A stretch of 64,000 nucleotides of DNA from Pseudomonas sp. TTU2014-080ASC (lineage in GTDB: Bacteria > Pseudomonadota > Gammaproteobacteria > Pseudomonadales > Pseudomonadaceae). Both the position numbers and the translations under genes were made by a program. The notes beneath the pieces are model-generated. The model made no database searches and was not told the DNA's origin. It saw nothing but the letters and a program-made list of their open reading frames with translations. Location: the NCBI RefSeq assembly GCF_001446935.1, contig NZ_LKKK01000002.1, positions 124,001-188,000 of the forward strand, written 5' to 3'. Shown here piece after piece: positions 53,533 to 62,427 of this stretch (its first letter is position 1; each line of letters begins with the position of its first letter).

Positions 53533-53736
53533 TGGGTGGTGTTTGGCTAAATGCCGCGATGTGCTGAGGAATTAAAAAACGCTAACGATGTGCCATCTAT
53601 CAGCAATAAAGACTCAATTGAACTTTGCATTAAGCAAAACTAATTTACCCGATCGCTATGGGAGTCTCTGGCCCCGCAGTTGAAGCCGTCCGCTGCTAGA
53701 GTCCCGCACACTGGCCAACTTTATAGAGCGCAAATC

Positions 53737-54612
53737 ATGAGCAACGCATATGCAGAAACTAACCACGCACTGGCTGCGCTCTATCTCGAAAGAATCGGCT
53801 TTAACGGAGCGTTTTCGCCCACGCTGACTAACCTGCAAAAGCTGCTGTTCCAGCATGTCACCCATATCCCGTTCGGCAACACTGCATCCTTCCTTGGCGC
53901 AGGCGTACCGCTGGACACAGAACACCTGCAAAACAAACTGCTGGTGCAGCACCGGGAAGGCTACTGCTTCGAACAAAGCCTGCTGGCTCAGCAAGCCCTA
54001 AGCGCCCTGGGCTACAACGCTGTAAACCGCCTGGGCCGTGTGTACTTTATGGCCACGCCGGACCAAACACCGTCGCTATCCCACCTCGTCACTGTTGTGG
54101 ACGTGGATGGCGAAGAGTACCTCTACGACCCTAACTTCGGCGGCATGAGCCCATCCGCGCCACTGTCCCTGAGCCGCATCGGCGAAATACAAGAAACACC
54201 CCACGAACCCTATCGCCTGATCCCCGTCAGCGAAAGCGGCCTCAACCCCGACACCCTCACCGGCATGCGCTACATGCTCCAGGCCTGCGTACTGGACGAG
54301 TGGATCAACCTCTACGCCTTCGATCCCGAGCAGCCAGTGGCAGCTAACGATGTAAAAGTCGCTAACTGGTACATCGCCACCTCACCCGATTCCCTCTTCA
54401 CCCAACACCTGCTCATGGCCCTCGCCACCCCGGACTCACGCATCAACCTGATGGACAACAACGTAAAAATCCACAGCCCGGCAGGCACCACACAGCAGCT
54501 GCTGGAGACGGCGGAAGACTTTAAAGCGTTCCTCGAAGAAAGCCTGAAGATTGCCCCGGGGCATATCGATTACCAGGCGCTGGCAGGAAAAATTGCAGAC
54601 CTGCTGAAATAA
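53737..54612 (+). CDS. Arylamine N-acetyltransferase
   Basis: NAT-family acyltransferase of 291 aa that moves acetyl from acetyl-CoA to arylamines, hydroxylamines or hydrazines. The catalytic triad is visible: cysteine in HREGYCFEQSLLAQ (RxGxCxE), histidine in LSHLVTVVDVDG and aspartate in LYDPNFGG. The start at 53737 gives the usual N-terminus (ALYLERIGF). It stands alone on the plus strand with no clear operon partner. Confidence 0.9.
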   Translation: MSNAYAETNHALAALYLERIGFNGAFSPTLTNLQKLLFQHVTHIPFGNTASFLGAGVPLDTEHLQNKLLVQHREGYCFEQSLLAQQALSALGYNAVNRLGRVYFMATPDQTPSLSHLVTVVDVDGEEYLYDPNFGGMSPSAPLSLSRIGEIQETPHEPYRLIPVSESGLNPDTLTGMRYMLQACVLDEWINLYAFDPEQPVAANDVKVANWYIATSPDSLFTQHLLMALATPDSRINLMDNNVKIHSPAGTTQQLLETAEDFKAFLEESLKIAPGHIDYQALAGKIADLLK

Positions 54613-54840
54613 ATTCGCGACCTGGATTGCATACACCCAGGTACACCCCAGCAACTAATACAGCGCGAACAGAAATAGGACCAGATGCTCCTCGCAGACC
54701 TTTGCGCCAACAGCGCAACAGTGCTGCATGAATCATTTCTGAACATTATCCCGTTATTAATTCGCAACTTTTCCGGATACAGAGGCTCCTAGAACTCCCG
54801 TGCGCGTTACCCCACGCGCCAAAAGAGTTTGGAGTACATG

Positions 54841-55530
54841 ATGTTTAAGGTTCGCCTACTGAGCCGTTTCAGCCCCCGACAGCGCATGAACACGCTGTTT
54901 GGGCTAACGCTGACGGCGCTAGTGGTTTGCGCAGCGACAGCACTGATGCAACCCCAGGAAATTGAAGACTTGTCTGAAGACAACAGGCACGAGCTGCCCC
55001 ATCTGCTGGATCAGTGGGAAGACGGAAATGTCATCGTCCTGCTCAGACACTTAGAGCGCTGCGATAAGGAAGACTACCCCTGCCTGCACGGCAACAAGGG
55101 TGTTACTTCAAGATCCTTATCTGTTGGCCACGGCCTGGCTCAGAGCTTCAGCCAGCTAGGCTTGGACAATGCCGATATCTACAACAGCCCGCTTACCCGG
55201 ACAGCACAAACGGAATCGATCGTCTTTGGCGATGCAGGCATCGATAAAGATTGGTTGTACAAATGCCGGGAGTCCATGTTGGAAGATGCTCTAAAGACTA
55301 AAACCCCCGGTAAAAACCTGATCCTGGTTACCCACAGCAGTTGCATTTCAAGATTTGAGGAAGCGCTGGGATACGAAAGTGAGCGGCCTGAATACGGCAC
55401 ATCTCTGTTCTTTACCGAATCTGCTAAACCTGACGAGCTGGATGTATTGGGCTTTCTCGACGCAAACGACTGGACGGTTGCGCTGGAGGCTCTGGGGCGT
55501 AAAGCAGAAGACACTAACAATCGGTCATAA
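54841..55530 (+). CDS. Histidine phosphatase-family protein (Ais/PmrG-like), membrane-anchored
   Basis: Branch 2-like histidine phosphatase fragment of 229 aa. Residues 12-38 are a membrane segment (NTLFGLTLTALVVCAATALM). The catalytic motif is VLLRHLERCDKEDYPCLHG (RHxER), with the second histidine in LVTHSSCIS. This resembles Ais/PmrG proteins, which may dephosphorylate lipopolysaccharide heptose. I choose the ATG at 54841 because GGAG (54831-54834) is six bases away; the ATG at 54838 is too close. Confidence 0.78.
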   Translation: MFKVRLLSRFSPRQRMNTLFGLTLTALVVCAATALMQPQEIEDLSEDNRHELPHLLDQWEDGNVIVLLRHLERCDKEDYPCLHGNKGVTSRSLSVGHGLAQSFSQLGLDNADIYNSPLTRTAQTESIVFGDAGIDKDWLYKCRESMLEDALKTKTPGKNLILVTHSSCISRFEEALGYESERPEYGTSLFFTESAKPDELDVLGFLDANDWTVALEALGRKAEDTNNRS

Positions 55531-55569
55531 CTGCTGTGATCAACCAATTCTGGATACCGGTTTAAACCG

Positions 55570-56079
55570 CTAGGTTTGGCTGCGGTGGCTTCTCGGCGAG
55601 TCGCCGGCAAAACGGCGAAACACCCGGCGAAATGCCGCCGGATCGGCATAACCGACCCGCGCCGCCACTTCTTCCACCGAGGCCGCGCTGGTTTCCAGAA
55701 GGTGTGAGGCGTGGGCAACGCGCAAACGCTGCACCAGTTCATTGGGCGTCATCCCCAGCCCGGCATGAATGCGCCGGGCAAGGGTCCGTGATGACACCGC
55801 TGCTACGCTGGCCAGCTCATTCAAGCTGATCTGCCGATGCAGGTTTTCGGTGACATAGCGCTCTACCTTCTGCAACGCCGGGTCCGACACGCGCAAGTGC
55901 TCAATCGCCATATATCGGGACTGTGAGGGTCTGTTATCGAGCAGCAGGTAGCGCGCCACCCATTGCGCCAGTGTTGGGCTGGCGATCCGCGCCATCACAG
56001 CCAGCATCAAATCGGCATGATCAAAAGCTGAGCCGGCCGTCAGCACATGAGGCGCTTCGACTACCATGCGCTCCGCTGT
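55570..56079 (-). pseudogene. AraC/GlxA-type regulator, N-terminal half missing
   Basis: About 170 residues of a GlxA-like (DJ-1 plus AraC) regulator. It starts within the DJ-1 domain ([20 protein letters not shown]) and has a complete AraC double HTH (LNELASVAAVSSRTLARRIH, then VEEVAARVGYADPAAFRRVF). Relatives have about 320 residues. The missing part ends exactly where a headless thiolase begins on the other strand, marking a deletion. Confidence 0.75.
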
Positions 56080-56680
56080 CAGAGACACCAGCGTTCAGGG
56101 GCTGGCCGCATTACCACCCGCATTTACGGCGTTGGGCAGTACAACGCTGGGGCCAGACGATACAACGCTGGATCAGATCGCCCTGGCCGCCTATCCGCAG
56201 GCTGGCGTTCTCCGCCATGTGCACACCGCCGGTAACTCCAGCGGCATTGTCGATGGAGCCGCCGCAGTGGCTGTTGCCTCCCATGACTATATCCGGGCCC
56301 ATGGTTTAACCCCGCGTGCGCATATCCGGGCTGTCGCAACCGTAGGCAGCGAGCCACTGATCATGCTGACTGCGCCGGCTTCAGCCAGCCAGAAGGTGCT
56401 GAAAGCTGCCCGCATGCAAGCCAGCGACATTGATCTGTGGGAGATCAACGAAGCCTTCGCTGCGGTTGTATTGCAGACCATTCGCCGCCTCAACATCGAC
56501 CCGGAGCGGGTCAACGTCAATGGCGGGGCCATTGCGCTGGGGCATCCGCTGGGTGCCACCGGAGCCATTCTGATCGGCACCGTTTTGGATGAGTTGGAAC
56601 GACGCGACGCCTCAACCGCACTGGTGTCGATGTGCATCGGTGGCGGCCAGGGCATTGCCACTTTAATCGAGCGTCTATAG
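56080..56680 (+). pseudogene. Thiolase (acetyl-CoA acetyltransferase), N-terminal half missing
   Basis: About 200 C-terminal residues of a thiolase: [20 protein letters not shown], the catalytic histidine region [16 protein letters not shown] and [18 protein letters not shown], and the cysteine in [13 protein letters not shown]. The first half with the nucleophilic cysteine is gone, so it cannot work as a thiolase. It abuts the headless AraC gene head to head. Confidence 0.85.
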
Positions 56681-56696
56681 CGCAAGGAGACACATC

Positions 56697-56917
56697 ATGT
56701 CCCTACACACACACGCAAGTCCTCTGCCTGTGCTGGCCAGCCTGGCGGCGCTGACCATGACATCGTCTTCCCTGTGGAATACTGGTACGCCCTCAATGGG
56801 CAGTTGCCAACCCTGCAATTGGTCACCTTCCCATGCGCCTGGCATGGACCTCAGCAGCAGTATCCATTGGCTGCTGCCGGCTATATCGCCAGTTTCGTTA
56901 AATCCAGCGACGGCTAA
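56697..56917 (+). pseudogene. Frameshifted C-terminal remnant of an alpha/beta hydrolase
   Basis: After an ATG with GGAGA upstream (56697) the frame reads SPLPVLASLAAL. It then continues sensibly only in another frame, as ADHDIVFPVEYW (acid residue of the triad) and HGPQQQYPLAAAGYIASFVK, ending at 56917. It looks like the last third of a hydrolase once encoded after the thiolase. Confidence 0.45.
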
Positions 56918-56943
56918 GCGCTTACGCAGGGCCCAGGGAAAAT

Positions 56944-56991
56944 AAAAAAACCTGCCAGCTTCTGTCGGAAGACAGCGAGCGTGCTGGCAGG
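56944..56991 (-). terminator. Intrinsic terminator of the EamA-LLM-FMN reductase operon
   Basis: Nine base-pair stem (CCTGCCAGC / GCTGGCAGG) enclosing a smaller hairpin (CTGTCTTCCGACAG), followed on the minus strand by seven T. It begins 11 bases after the EamA gene stop. Confidence 0.88.
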
Positions 56992-57001
56992 GAGGGAAAG
57001 C

Positions 57002-57862
57002 TTAAGTACGGGCAACCGCAGACGGTTGCAGCTGGCTGAGCAGAATCCCGGCGAACACCACAACCGCGCCTACGATCTGCCACAGCGTCAGCGCCTGCCC
57101 AAGCAGGAGGAAGCCGATACAGATGGCAGTTAACGGGCTCAGCAGAATAAATACCGACAGCTGAACCGGATCGAGTCGCGGCAACGCCTTGAACCACAGG
57201 TAATACGGCAATAGCGTGCCGAACAGGGTCAGGAATCCGTAGCCGGAGACCTCACGCCAGGTGGGCAGCGGCAGGGGAAACTCAAACAAGGCGGCGAACG
57301 GCAGCACCATCAGGCCTCCGAGAAACAGCTGCCAACCCACAAACGGCAGCGGCGCAATCTCCAGCTTCCAGCGTTTCATCAGCAACGTGCCCAAGCCCAT
57401 GCTGGCGGAGGCCAGCAGTGCAGCAATCGCCGCCGGCATATCCCACTGCATGCGGCTTGGAGCAACCAAAACCATAGTTATGCCGAAGAAGCCCAATAAC
57501 GCGCCGCAACTGATAATCCAGTTGGTCCGCTGGCGAAACAGCACCCAAGCCATCACCCAAACCAACAACGGTTGGGTACACACCAGCAATGCAGCCAAAG
57601 GACCAGCCAAACGCGATGCGCTATAGAACAGGCAGGCGTGCATCAGCCCCATGCACAGCAGGCTGATCAATAGCAGCGGCCGCCAGTGCTGCGGGCGCGG
57701 CCAATAGCGCAGCAGGCACAGCAAAATCAGTCCCGGCACCAGCAGACGAATCATCGCCGTGGTCAACGGGCGCTCAGTCCACAGCACTTCTGTGGTCAGC
57801 CAGTACGTAGTTCCCCAGAGAATCGGCGGGATGACCGCACACAACAGCAAACGGATCGACAT
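57002..57862 (-). CDS. EamA/DMT-family transporter
   Basis: Inner-membrane protein of 286 aa with about ten helices in two EamA repeats (LLLCAVIPPILWGTTYWLTT at the start, LFLGGLMVLPFAALF in the second half). The family exports or takes up metabolites such as amino acids. Last gene of the operon that begins with the FMN reductase; it may carry the substrate or product of the RutA-like monooxygenase. Confidence 0.87.
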   Translation of the reverse strand: MSIRLLLCAVIPPILWGTTYWLTTEVLWTERPLTTAMIRLLVPGLILLCLLRYWPRPQHWRPLLLISLLCMGLMHACLFYSASRLAGPLAALLVCTQPLLVWVMAWVLFRQRTNWIISCGALLGFFGITMVLVAPSRMQWDMPAAIAALLASASMGLGTLLMKRWKLEIAPLPFVGWQLFLGGLMVLPFAALFEFPLPLPTWREVSGYGFLTLFGTLLPYYLWFKALPRLDPVQLSVFILLSPLTAICIGFLLLGQALTLWQIVGAVVVFAGILLSQLQPSAVART

Positions 57863-57924
57863 GACAGATACTCACCCACACAGGCGGTATTGCGGGACCA
57901 CTTGGTCCCGCAATTGATGGACGA

Positions 57925-58983
57925 TCAGCAGGTCAGCTTCGGCATGACCTTTTCACCGAACATGCGAATGCTCGGGACGAAGTCCGGGATGCTGAAGAGA
58001 ATGCCGTCGACACCGGTTTCTGCAGCAATGTCATCGATCTTGCTGGCAACAGTGGCGGGTGAGCCGTGGATAACCGGCATGCCCATAAAGGCCAGGTTGC
58101 CGTCTTCGAAGTTGCGCTCAAGGCCAGTCAGCATGCGGTCAGCGGTGCCGCCCGGGTTGGAGTCCAGCGCAGCACTGGCGAGGATGTTGGCAATCGCGCC
58201 CTGATCAGCACCGGCAACGATGGCTTCACACTGCGCCTGGGCTTCTGCGTCGGTCTCAGCCAGCACCAGCTGGAACAGTGCGTAGATACCAACCTTGCGA
58301 CCGGTTTTACCGGCTTCGCTGCGCATCAGATCGCAGGCGTTTTTCAGTGCGGACTTCTCTGCCATGATGAAGCTGTGATCACCGTGCTGAGCGGTGAACG
58401 CCAGACCAGCCGGGGATTGGCCCGCGCACACGATTGGAATCTGACGGCCCGGACGCGGGTTGACCACGCAATCCTTCACATCGAAGAACGGGCTCTTGTA
58501 GGTGACGGATTCTTCCGTCCAGAACTTCTTAACCAGCGACAGATAATCTGCCGCGTACTCATAACGACGACCGTAGTAATCATCGCCCGGCCATACGCCC
58601 ATTTGCGTGTACTCAGGGCGGTTCCAGCCGGTCACTACGTTCAGACCGCAACGACCGCCGCTGATGTCATCAATGGTTGCCACCATCCGCGCGACAACAG
58701 CCGGATGACGTGCCAAAACAGTCACAGTTGGGAACAGACCAATCTTGTCTGTCACTGCTGCCAAACCCGCCATCAGGGTGAAGGTTTCCAAGCAGGAATC
58801 CCAGTAGCCGGTCTCACCGCCAAAGCCTTTGAACTTCATCATCGACAAAACAAAATCGAGCCCCTGACGCTCCGCCTCCAGGGTGATTTGTTTGTTGTGC
58901 TCAAAGGTTGGCAGATACACCGGGCTGCCCTTGGAAGGGATGTAGCCATTACTGCCATTGGGGAGAAAAATACCGAACTTCAT
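57925..58983 (-). CDS. RutA-like LLM-class flavin-dependent monooxygenase
   Basis: Luciferase-like monooxygenase of 352 aa that resembles pyrimidine monooxygenase RutA along its length (MKFGIFLPNGSNGYIPSKGS, LETFTLMAGLAAVTDKIGLF, GLNVVTGWNRPEYTQMGVWP, VCAGQSPAGLAFTA). RutA opens uracil by flavin-peroxide attack on a ring amide. No rutB-G set follows, so the substrate is probably another amide or N-heterocycle. It is co-transcribed with an NAD(P)H:FMN reductase gene 38 bases upstream, which supplies reduced flavin. Confidence 0.88.
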   Translation of the reverse strand: MKFGIFLPNGSNGYIPSKGSPVYLPTFEHNKQITLEAERQGLDFVLSMMKFKGFGGETGYWDSCLETFTLMAGLAAVTDKIGLFPTVTVLARHPAVVARMVATIDDISGGRCGLNVVTGWNRPEYTQMGVWPGDDYYGRRYEYAADYLSLVKKFWTEESVTYKSPFFDVKDCVVNPRPGRQIPIVCAGQSPAGLAFTAQHGDHSFIMAEKSALKNACDLMRSEAGKTGRKVGIYALFQLVLAETDAEAQAQCEAIVAGADQGAIANILASAALDSNPGGTADRMLTGLERNFEDGNLAFMGMPVIHGSPATVASKIDDIAAETGVDGILFSIPDFVPSIRMFGEKVMPKLTC

Positions 58984-59021
58984 TAACGCACCCTCATTGT
59001 TATTAGCGGTAGTTTTTGGAC

Positions 59022-59612
59022 TTATAAGCCGTATTGGAACGCGGGAATCTTTTCAGGCAGTACGCTGCGAATACAGGTAAAGCCTTTGATATAGGCCTGC
59101 AATAACTGCAAGGTGTGATCGATACGCTGGCGTGTTTTCAGTACTTCTTTATCCGCCTCAGTACTGCCGATAACGGCTTGCACATCGCGAATAACCAAGT
59201 GATCCGGCATGTAATTGGGGCGGAAGTTCTTAAAGGAAAACGTACGCAATTCGAGCACCGGATACAGACCACCGGCACCACCGGAAACACCACACAGCAA
59301 TACCGGCTTATGCGCCAGCCACTCCAGGTCCAGATACAAAAACCAGTTCTTCAGCGCAGGTGTCGCCATGCCGTGCCATTCCGGGGAAATCAGGATCACC
59401 GCGTCTGCATCAGCCATGCTCTGGGCGTGGGCATAACGTGCGCCCTCCTGCCAGAGCGGCAAAGGCTCAGCGCCCAGATCATGCACCGTGACATCCTCTG
59501 CAGCGCTGATTGCCAACTCCTGCAGACGCGCCTTCAAGTAACCTGCCAGGCGCGCTGACTGGCTGTCTGGGGAATGACTGCCTGAAACAATCACGATTTC
59601 ATTGGACGACAT
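59022..59612 (-). CDS. NAD(P)H-dependent FMN reductase
   Basis: Flavodoxin-fold reductase of 196 aa. The FMN phosphate loop is VSGSHSPDSQSARLAGYLKA, and SPEWHGMATPALKNWFLYL is the typical second flavin contact. It reduces FMN for the adjacent monooxygenase. First gene of the operon, divergent from the GntR gene. Confidence 0.9.
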   Translation of the reverse strand: MSSNEIVIVSGSHSPDSQSARLAGYLKARLQELAISAAEDVTVHDLGAEPLPLWQEGARYAHAQSMADADAVILISPEWHGMATPALKNWFLYLDLEWLAHKPVLLCGVSGGAGGLYPVLELRTFSFKNFRPNYMPDHLVIRDVQAVIGSTEADKEVLKTRQRIDHTLQLLQAYIKGFTCIRSVLPEKIPAFQYGL

Positions 59613-59729
59613 GAGCGGCGTATTTCCATTAAGTTAAAAATGACTTAATGGGATTCAGCAATTATCAGGCCACTCAGAAAAGTCCATTCAATTCATTAAC
59701 TTACGCAAATAGTAAGAACAGTTAGCGCG

Positions 59730-59755
59730 CACTTTGAAATCGATATTGCAAAGTG
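59730..59755. promoter_or_regulatory. Inverted repeat between FMN reductase and GntR genes
   Basis: CACTTTG (59730-59736) and CAAAGTG (59749-59755), perfect seven-base arms separated by 12 bases, in the 251-base divergent region. It is a candidate operator for the GntR regulator. Confidence 0.5.
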
Positions 59756-59863
59756 AAAGAAGGCATCTGTATTACACGCCCCAGACCTTTGCAGCACTGC
59801 TGTGGCGCATTTGAATATGCGAGAATAATCCACTTATAACGTCCAACTGACAGAGATTTGTAC

Positions 59864-60529
59864 ATGACCTACAACGGGGATGACGCGGAAAGTTCGTTAG
59901 TCGATAAAGCCGTCAACGGCATTCTCGAAGGGATCATGGAAGGACGTTTTGCTCAGGGCCAGCGTCTGGTCGCAGCCGACCTTGCCGAGCAGTTCAATGT
60001 CAGCCGCGCGCCGATACGCGAAGCCTTACAAAAGCTGGCCGGTGATGGTGTTGTCGAACTGCTGCCAAACCGTGGCGCTCGCATTCGTCGCCTGAGCCTT
60101 GAAGACCTGGTCGAGTTCCTTGAGTTTTCCGAAGCGATCTTGGTGCTGGGTATTCGTCTGGCGGCCCCAAAACTCAAAGAGCAGGACAACTACGCGGTGC
60201 TGGTGGAGGCCTTTAACGAGATCGAAGCCACCGCCCAGGCCCGTGAGCCCTTTGCCTTTGTACGGGCGCTGTATCAATACCATGTGAAGCTGCACGGACT
60301 GGCGGGCAACGGCTTTCTTGAATTGTTTTACCGCCGCCCGGAGATTCGTTTCTATTCGCTGTTTCTGGCCAATATCGTGCCGGGGGAATCATGGGAACGG
60401 TATCTGGAAAACTACCGGCAGATTCACGAAACCCTGCTCGAAGGCGACCCCCATACGGCGGTAGTGACCTTCAGCTCACACCTGCGCTGGGTGGTGAGAT
60501 TGATGCGGTCGCAGAATCCTGAGATTTAA
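59864..60529 (+). CDS. GntR-family (FadR/FCD subfamily) regulator
   Basis: Regulator of 221 aa. The N-terminal winged helix covers residues 12-75 (RFAQGQRLVAADLAEQFNVS, then RAPIREALQKLAGDGVVELL). The C-terminal FCD ligand domain has histidines in YQYHVKLHGLAGN that often bind a metal. The ATG at 59864 is preferred over a TTG two codons earlier. Divergent from the FMN reductase-monooxygenase operon, which it probably represses. Confidence 0.88.
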   Translation: MTYNGDDAESSLVDKAVNGILEGIMEGRFAQGQRLVAADLAEQFNVSRAPIREALQKLAGDGVVELLPNRGARIRRLSLEDLVEFLEFSEAILVLGIRLAAPKLKEQDNYAVLVEAFNEIEATAQAREPFAFVRALYQYHVKLHGLAGNGFLELFYRRPEIRFYSLFLANIVPGESWERYLENYRQIHETLLEGDPHTAVVTFSSHLRWVVRLMRSQNPEI

Positions 60530-60845
60530 GATCTGAGCGCGCCTTGTTGGGAAAACTTTGTGGAGTGTGTTGGGCGCTGCTCTTTCGGTCAGCAAGCAAC
60601 TGAGTTGCTAGCGTCTGAGTGCTCAATCCAACGGTGGGTAAACTGCTCCGCAGTCTTACACCACCCTACAGCACGCAGGCGACTTGTAGGGTGGTGTAAG
60701 GCCGTCAGGCTTACCCACCACGGGCAGTTGATTCAATACAACACTTGCCTTTTTCACCGTCTTTAAAGCACCTTCCGATAAGACAAAAAGGCCGACCTGA
60801 TCGACTGCAAACTGATCAGGCCGGCCTTTGTACTGCTACAGCGGT
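60530..60845. other. Intergenic stretch holding repeat copy 2
   Basis: 316 bases between the convergent GntR and small-protein genes. Besides the palindromic repeat there is a hairpin near the right end (AAAGGCCGACCTG at 60787-60799 pairing with a CAGGCCGGCCTTT region near 60817-60829), a probable terminator for the minus-strand operon. No gene is evident. Confidence 0.55.
60633..60719. repeat. Interspersed palindromic element (GTAGGGTGG type), copy 2
   Basis: Inner arms CTTACACCACCCTAC (60655-60669) and GTAGGGTGGTGTAAG (60686-60700) are perfect over 15 bases; outer arms GGTGGGTAA (60633-60641) and TTACCCACC (60711-60719). Same layout as the element at 34792-34876, with differing but complementary arm bases. 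Confidence 0.7.
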
Positions 60846-61205
60846 TTACTGCTCGACTTGTGTCACCACCGACAGATACGCATCGTCGTTCGGCTTGCCG
60901 GCATCCGGGTCTTCGTGGTCTTGGGCGATGATGCGCAGGACGTTGCGCAGCAGTTGCTCACGCTTAGCGTCACGCTGATCACGCACCGCAGCATCAGCCA
61001 CGTAGCCATCCACGCAGCCTTCAGGCAGCACACCTTTGCTCACCAGCAAACGCTCCAGTGTATCCACACGGTCTGCCAGTACCGAGACTTCACCTACCAG
61101 CCCCATAAGCATGGCCAGCAGCTTGTCTTGCGCCGGGTCTTCAAAGAAGTAAGGGCGAGCGCCTTTGGCTTTTTTCGGCAATACAGCTTCAACTTGCTCA
61201 GTCAT
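60846..61205 (-). CDS. Small protein of unknown function, 119 aa
   Basis: I do not recognise this protein. It is soluble, charged and probably helical (LAMLMGLVGEVSVLADRVDT, then LERLLVSKG and QRDAKREQLLRNVLRIIAQ). Its ATG overlaps the methyltransferase stop by one base (TAATG), so the two are translationally coupled. It may be a partner or regulator of the methyltransferase or of the FAD-linked oxidase operon. Confidence 0.72.
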   Translation of the reverse strand: MTEQVEAVLPKKAKGARPYFFEDPAQDKLLAMLMGLVGEVSVLADRVDTLERLLVSKGVLPEGCVDGYVADAAVRDQRDAKREQLLRNVLRIIAQDHEDPDAGKPNDDAYLSVVTQVEQ

Positions 61206-62383
61206 TATTTCCACGCTCCATACACATACCACTGACCACCACCGCCAAAGTCACCGCCCTGGAAGACATGGGTGTAACGCTGGCTGAGTTTTGCTTCAAA
61301 GGCGCTCGGCGCCAGGATTTCGAAAACCTTGTCCTTGCTGAAACCCGCTTCAACGCAATCGCTGAACGGATCGATCAGATGGCTGCCGCGCCAGAACGGT
61401 TCGTTGTTGTTGCGGGTATCCCAATCGAGCATGAAGGCATCGTAGGGCGGCAAGTCCTTGTAGGGCGGGGTTTCGCCATGAAGCATCACGCCGCCTTCGC
61501 GCAGAACGCGGTGGCATTCCTTGAAGATATTGCGCGCCGCTTTCTTCGAGGTTTCGTGGATCAGGATGCTGCCGTTGACCACGTCGAAGTGATCATCCGG
61601 GAAGTCCAGGAACTCAGCGTTCATCTGGATGAAGTGTACTTTCACGCCCAGCGATTCAGCACGGGCATGGGCATAGCGCAACACCGGAGCACCGACGTCA
61701 ATGGCGTAGATTTCCGCATCCGGGTAGAACTCGGCCCAGGCCAATGTGGAGTGACCTACGGTGCAGCCCAAATCGAGGATGCGCTTAGGCTGGAAGTCCG
61801 GGTAGTTCTCCTTCAACCACTTAGCAGTGGAGGCACCGATGTCGTCGTTCAGCGGGCCCATACGGCCCATGGCGTAGACATACACCGCGCGGTCGTAGAC
61901 AGCACCAGCCGCCACGTCGTCTTTGCAGAATTCAGAGTGATAACCGCCCGGCATGCAGTGAATGTCGATGGCAGTGTGATAATCCGGCGTTTTCAGTTCC
62001 GGATTCAGCTTGAGGCTACCCAGCTTCGGTTTGGCCTGAGCAGCGCTGGCTTTCTCAACCAGTTTCGGCAACTGGCGCTGCACCGGAATCTGTACCGAGT
62101 TCCACATCATTTCCTGACTGCAGCGCTGCAGGCTGCTCCAGAACTGGTAGTACTCCTGCTGTTTCATCAGACGGTCGATCTCAACCAGGCTCTGGGCCTT
62201 GCCCGAGGCTTTCAGTTGCGGCTCGACTTTCTCTTCGAAGACCTTTTTGTTGCCGGGGGATACGTTCTGGGCCAGATAGAGCTTGAAGCAGCGCACGAAA
62301 TCCTGACGTGCTTCTTCATCGTGGGTCATCTGAACCAGTACGTCGTGACGATACTGCGAAGTGGTGTCATTTATTGTTTGCAT
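61205..62383 (-). CDS. Class I SAM-dependent methyltransferase with long N-terminal helical domain
   Basis: Protein of 392 aa. Residues 1-180 are largely helical and of unknown family; residues 195-320 form the Rossmann methyltransferase fold with motif I RILDLGCTVGHSTLAWAEF, an acidic ribose contact in IYAIDVGAPVLRYA and VVNGSILIHET. It would methylate a small molecule. It follows the hydrolase-like gene in a four-gene minus-strand run. The substrate is unknown. Confidence 0.85.
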   Translation of the reverse strand: MQTINDTTSQYRHDVLVQMTHDEEARQDFVRCFKLYLAQNVSPGNKKVFEEKVEPQLKASGKAQSLVEIDRLMKQQEYYQFWSSLQRCSQEMMWNSVQIPVQRQLPKLVEKASAAQAKPKLGSLKLNPELKTPDYHTAIDIHCMPGGYHSEFCKDDVAAGAVYDRAVYVYAMGRMGPLNDDIGASTAKWLKENYPDFQPKRILDLGCTVGHSTLAWAEFYPDAEIYAIDVGAPVLRYAHARAESLGVKVHFIQMNAEFLDFPDDHFDVVNGSILIHETSKKAARNIFKECHRVLREGGVMLHGETPPYKDLPPYDAFMLDWDTRNNNEPFWRGSHLIDPFSDCVEAGFSKDKVFEILAPSAFEAKLSQRYTHVFQGGDFGGGGQWYVYGAWK

Positions 62384-62427
62384 TGTTTTTACCTCGTCTG
62401 CGAACCGCCATTGTCAAAATAGCCTGC

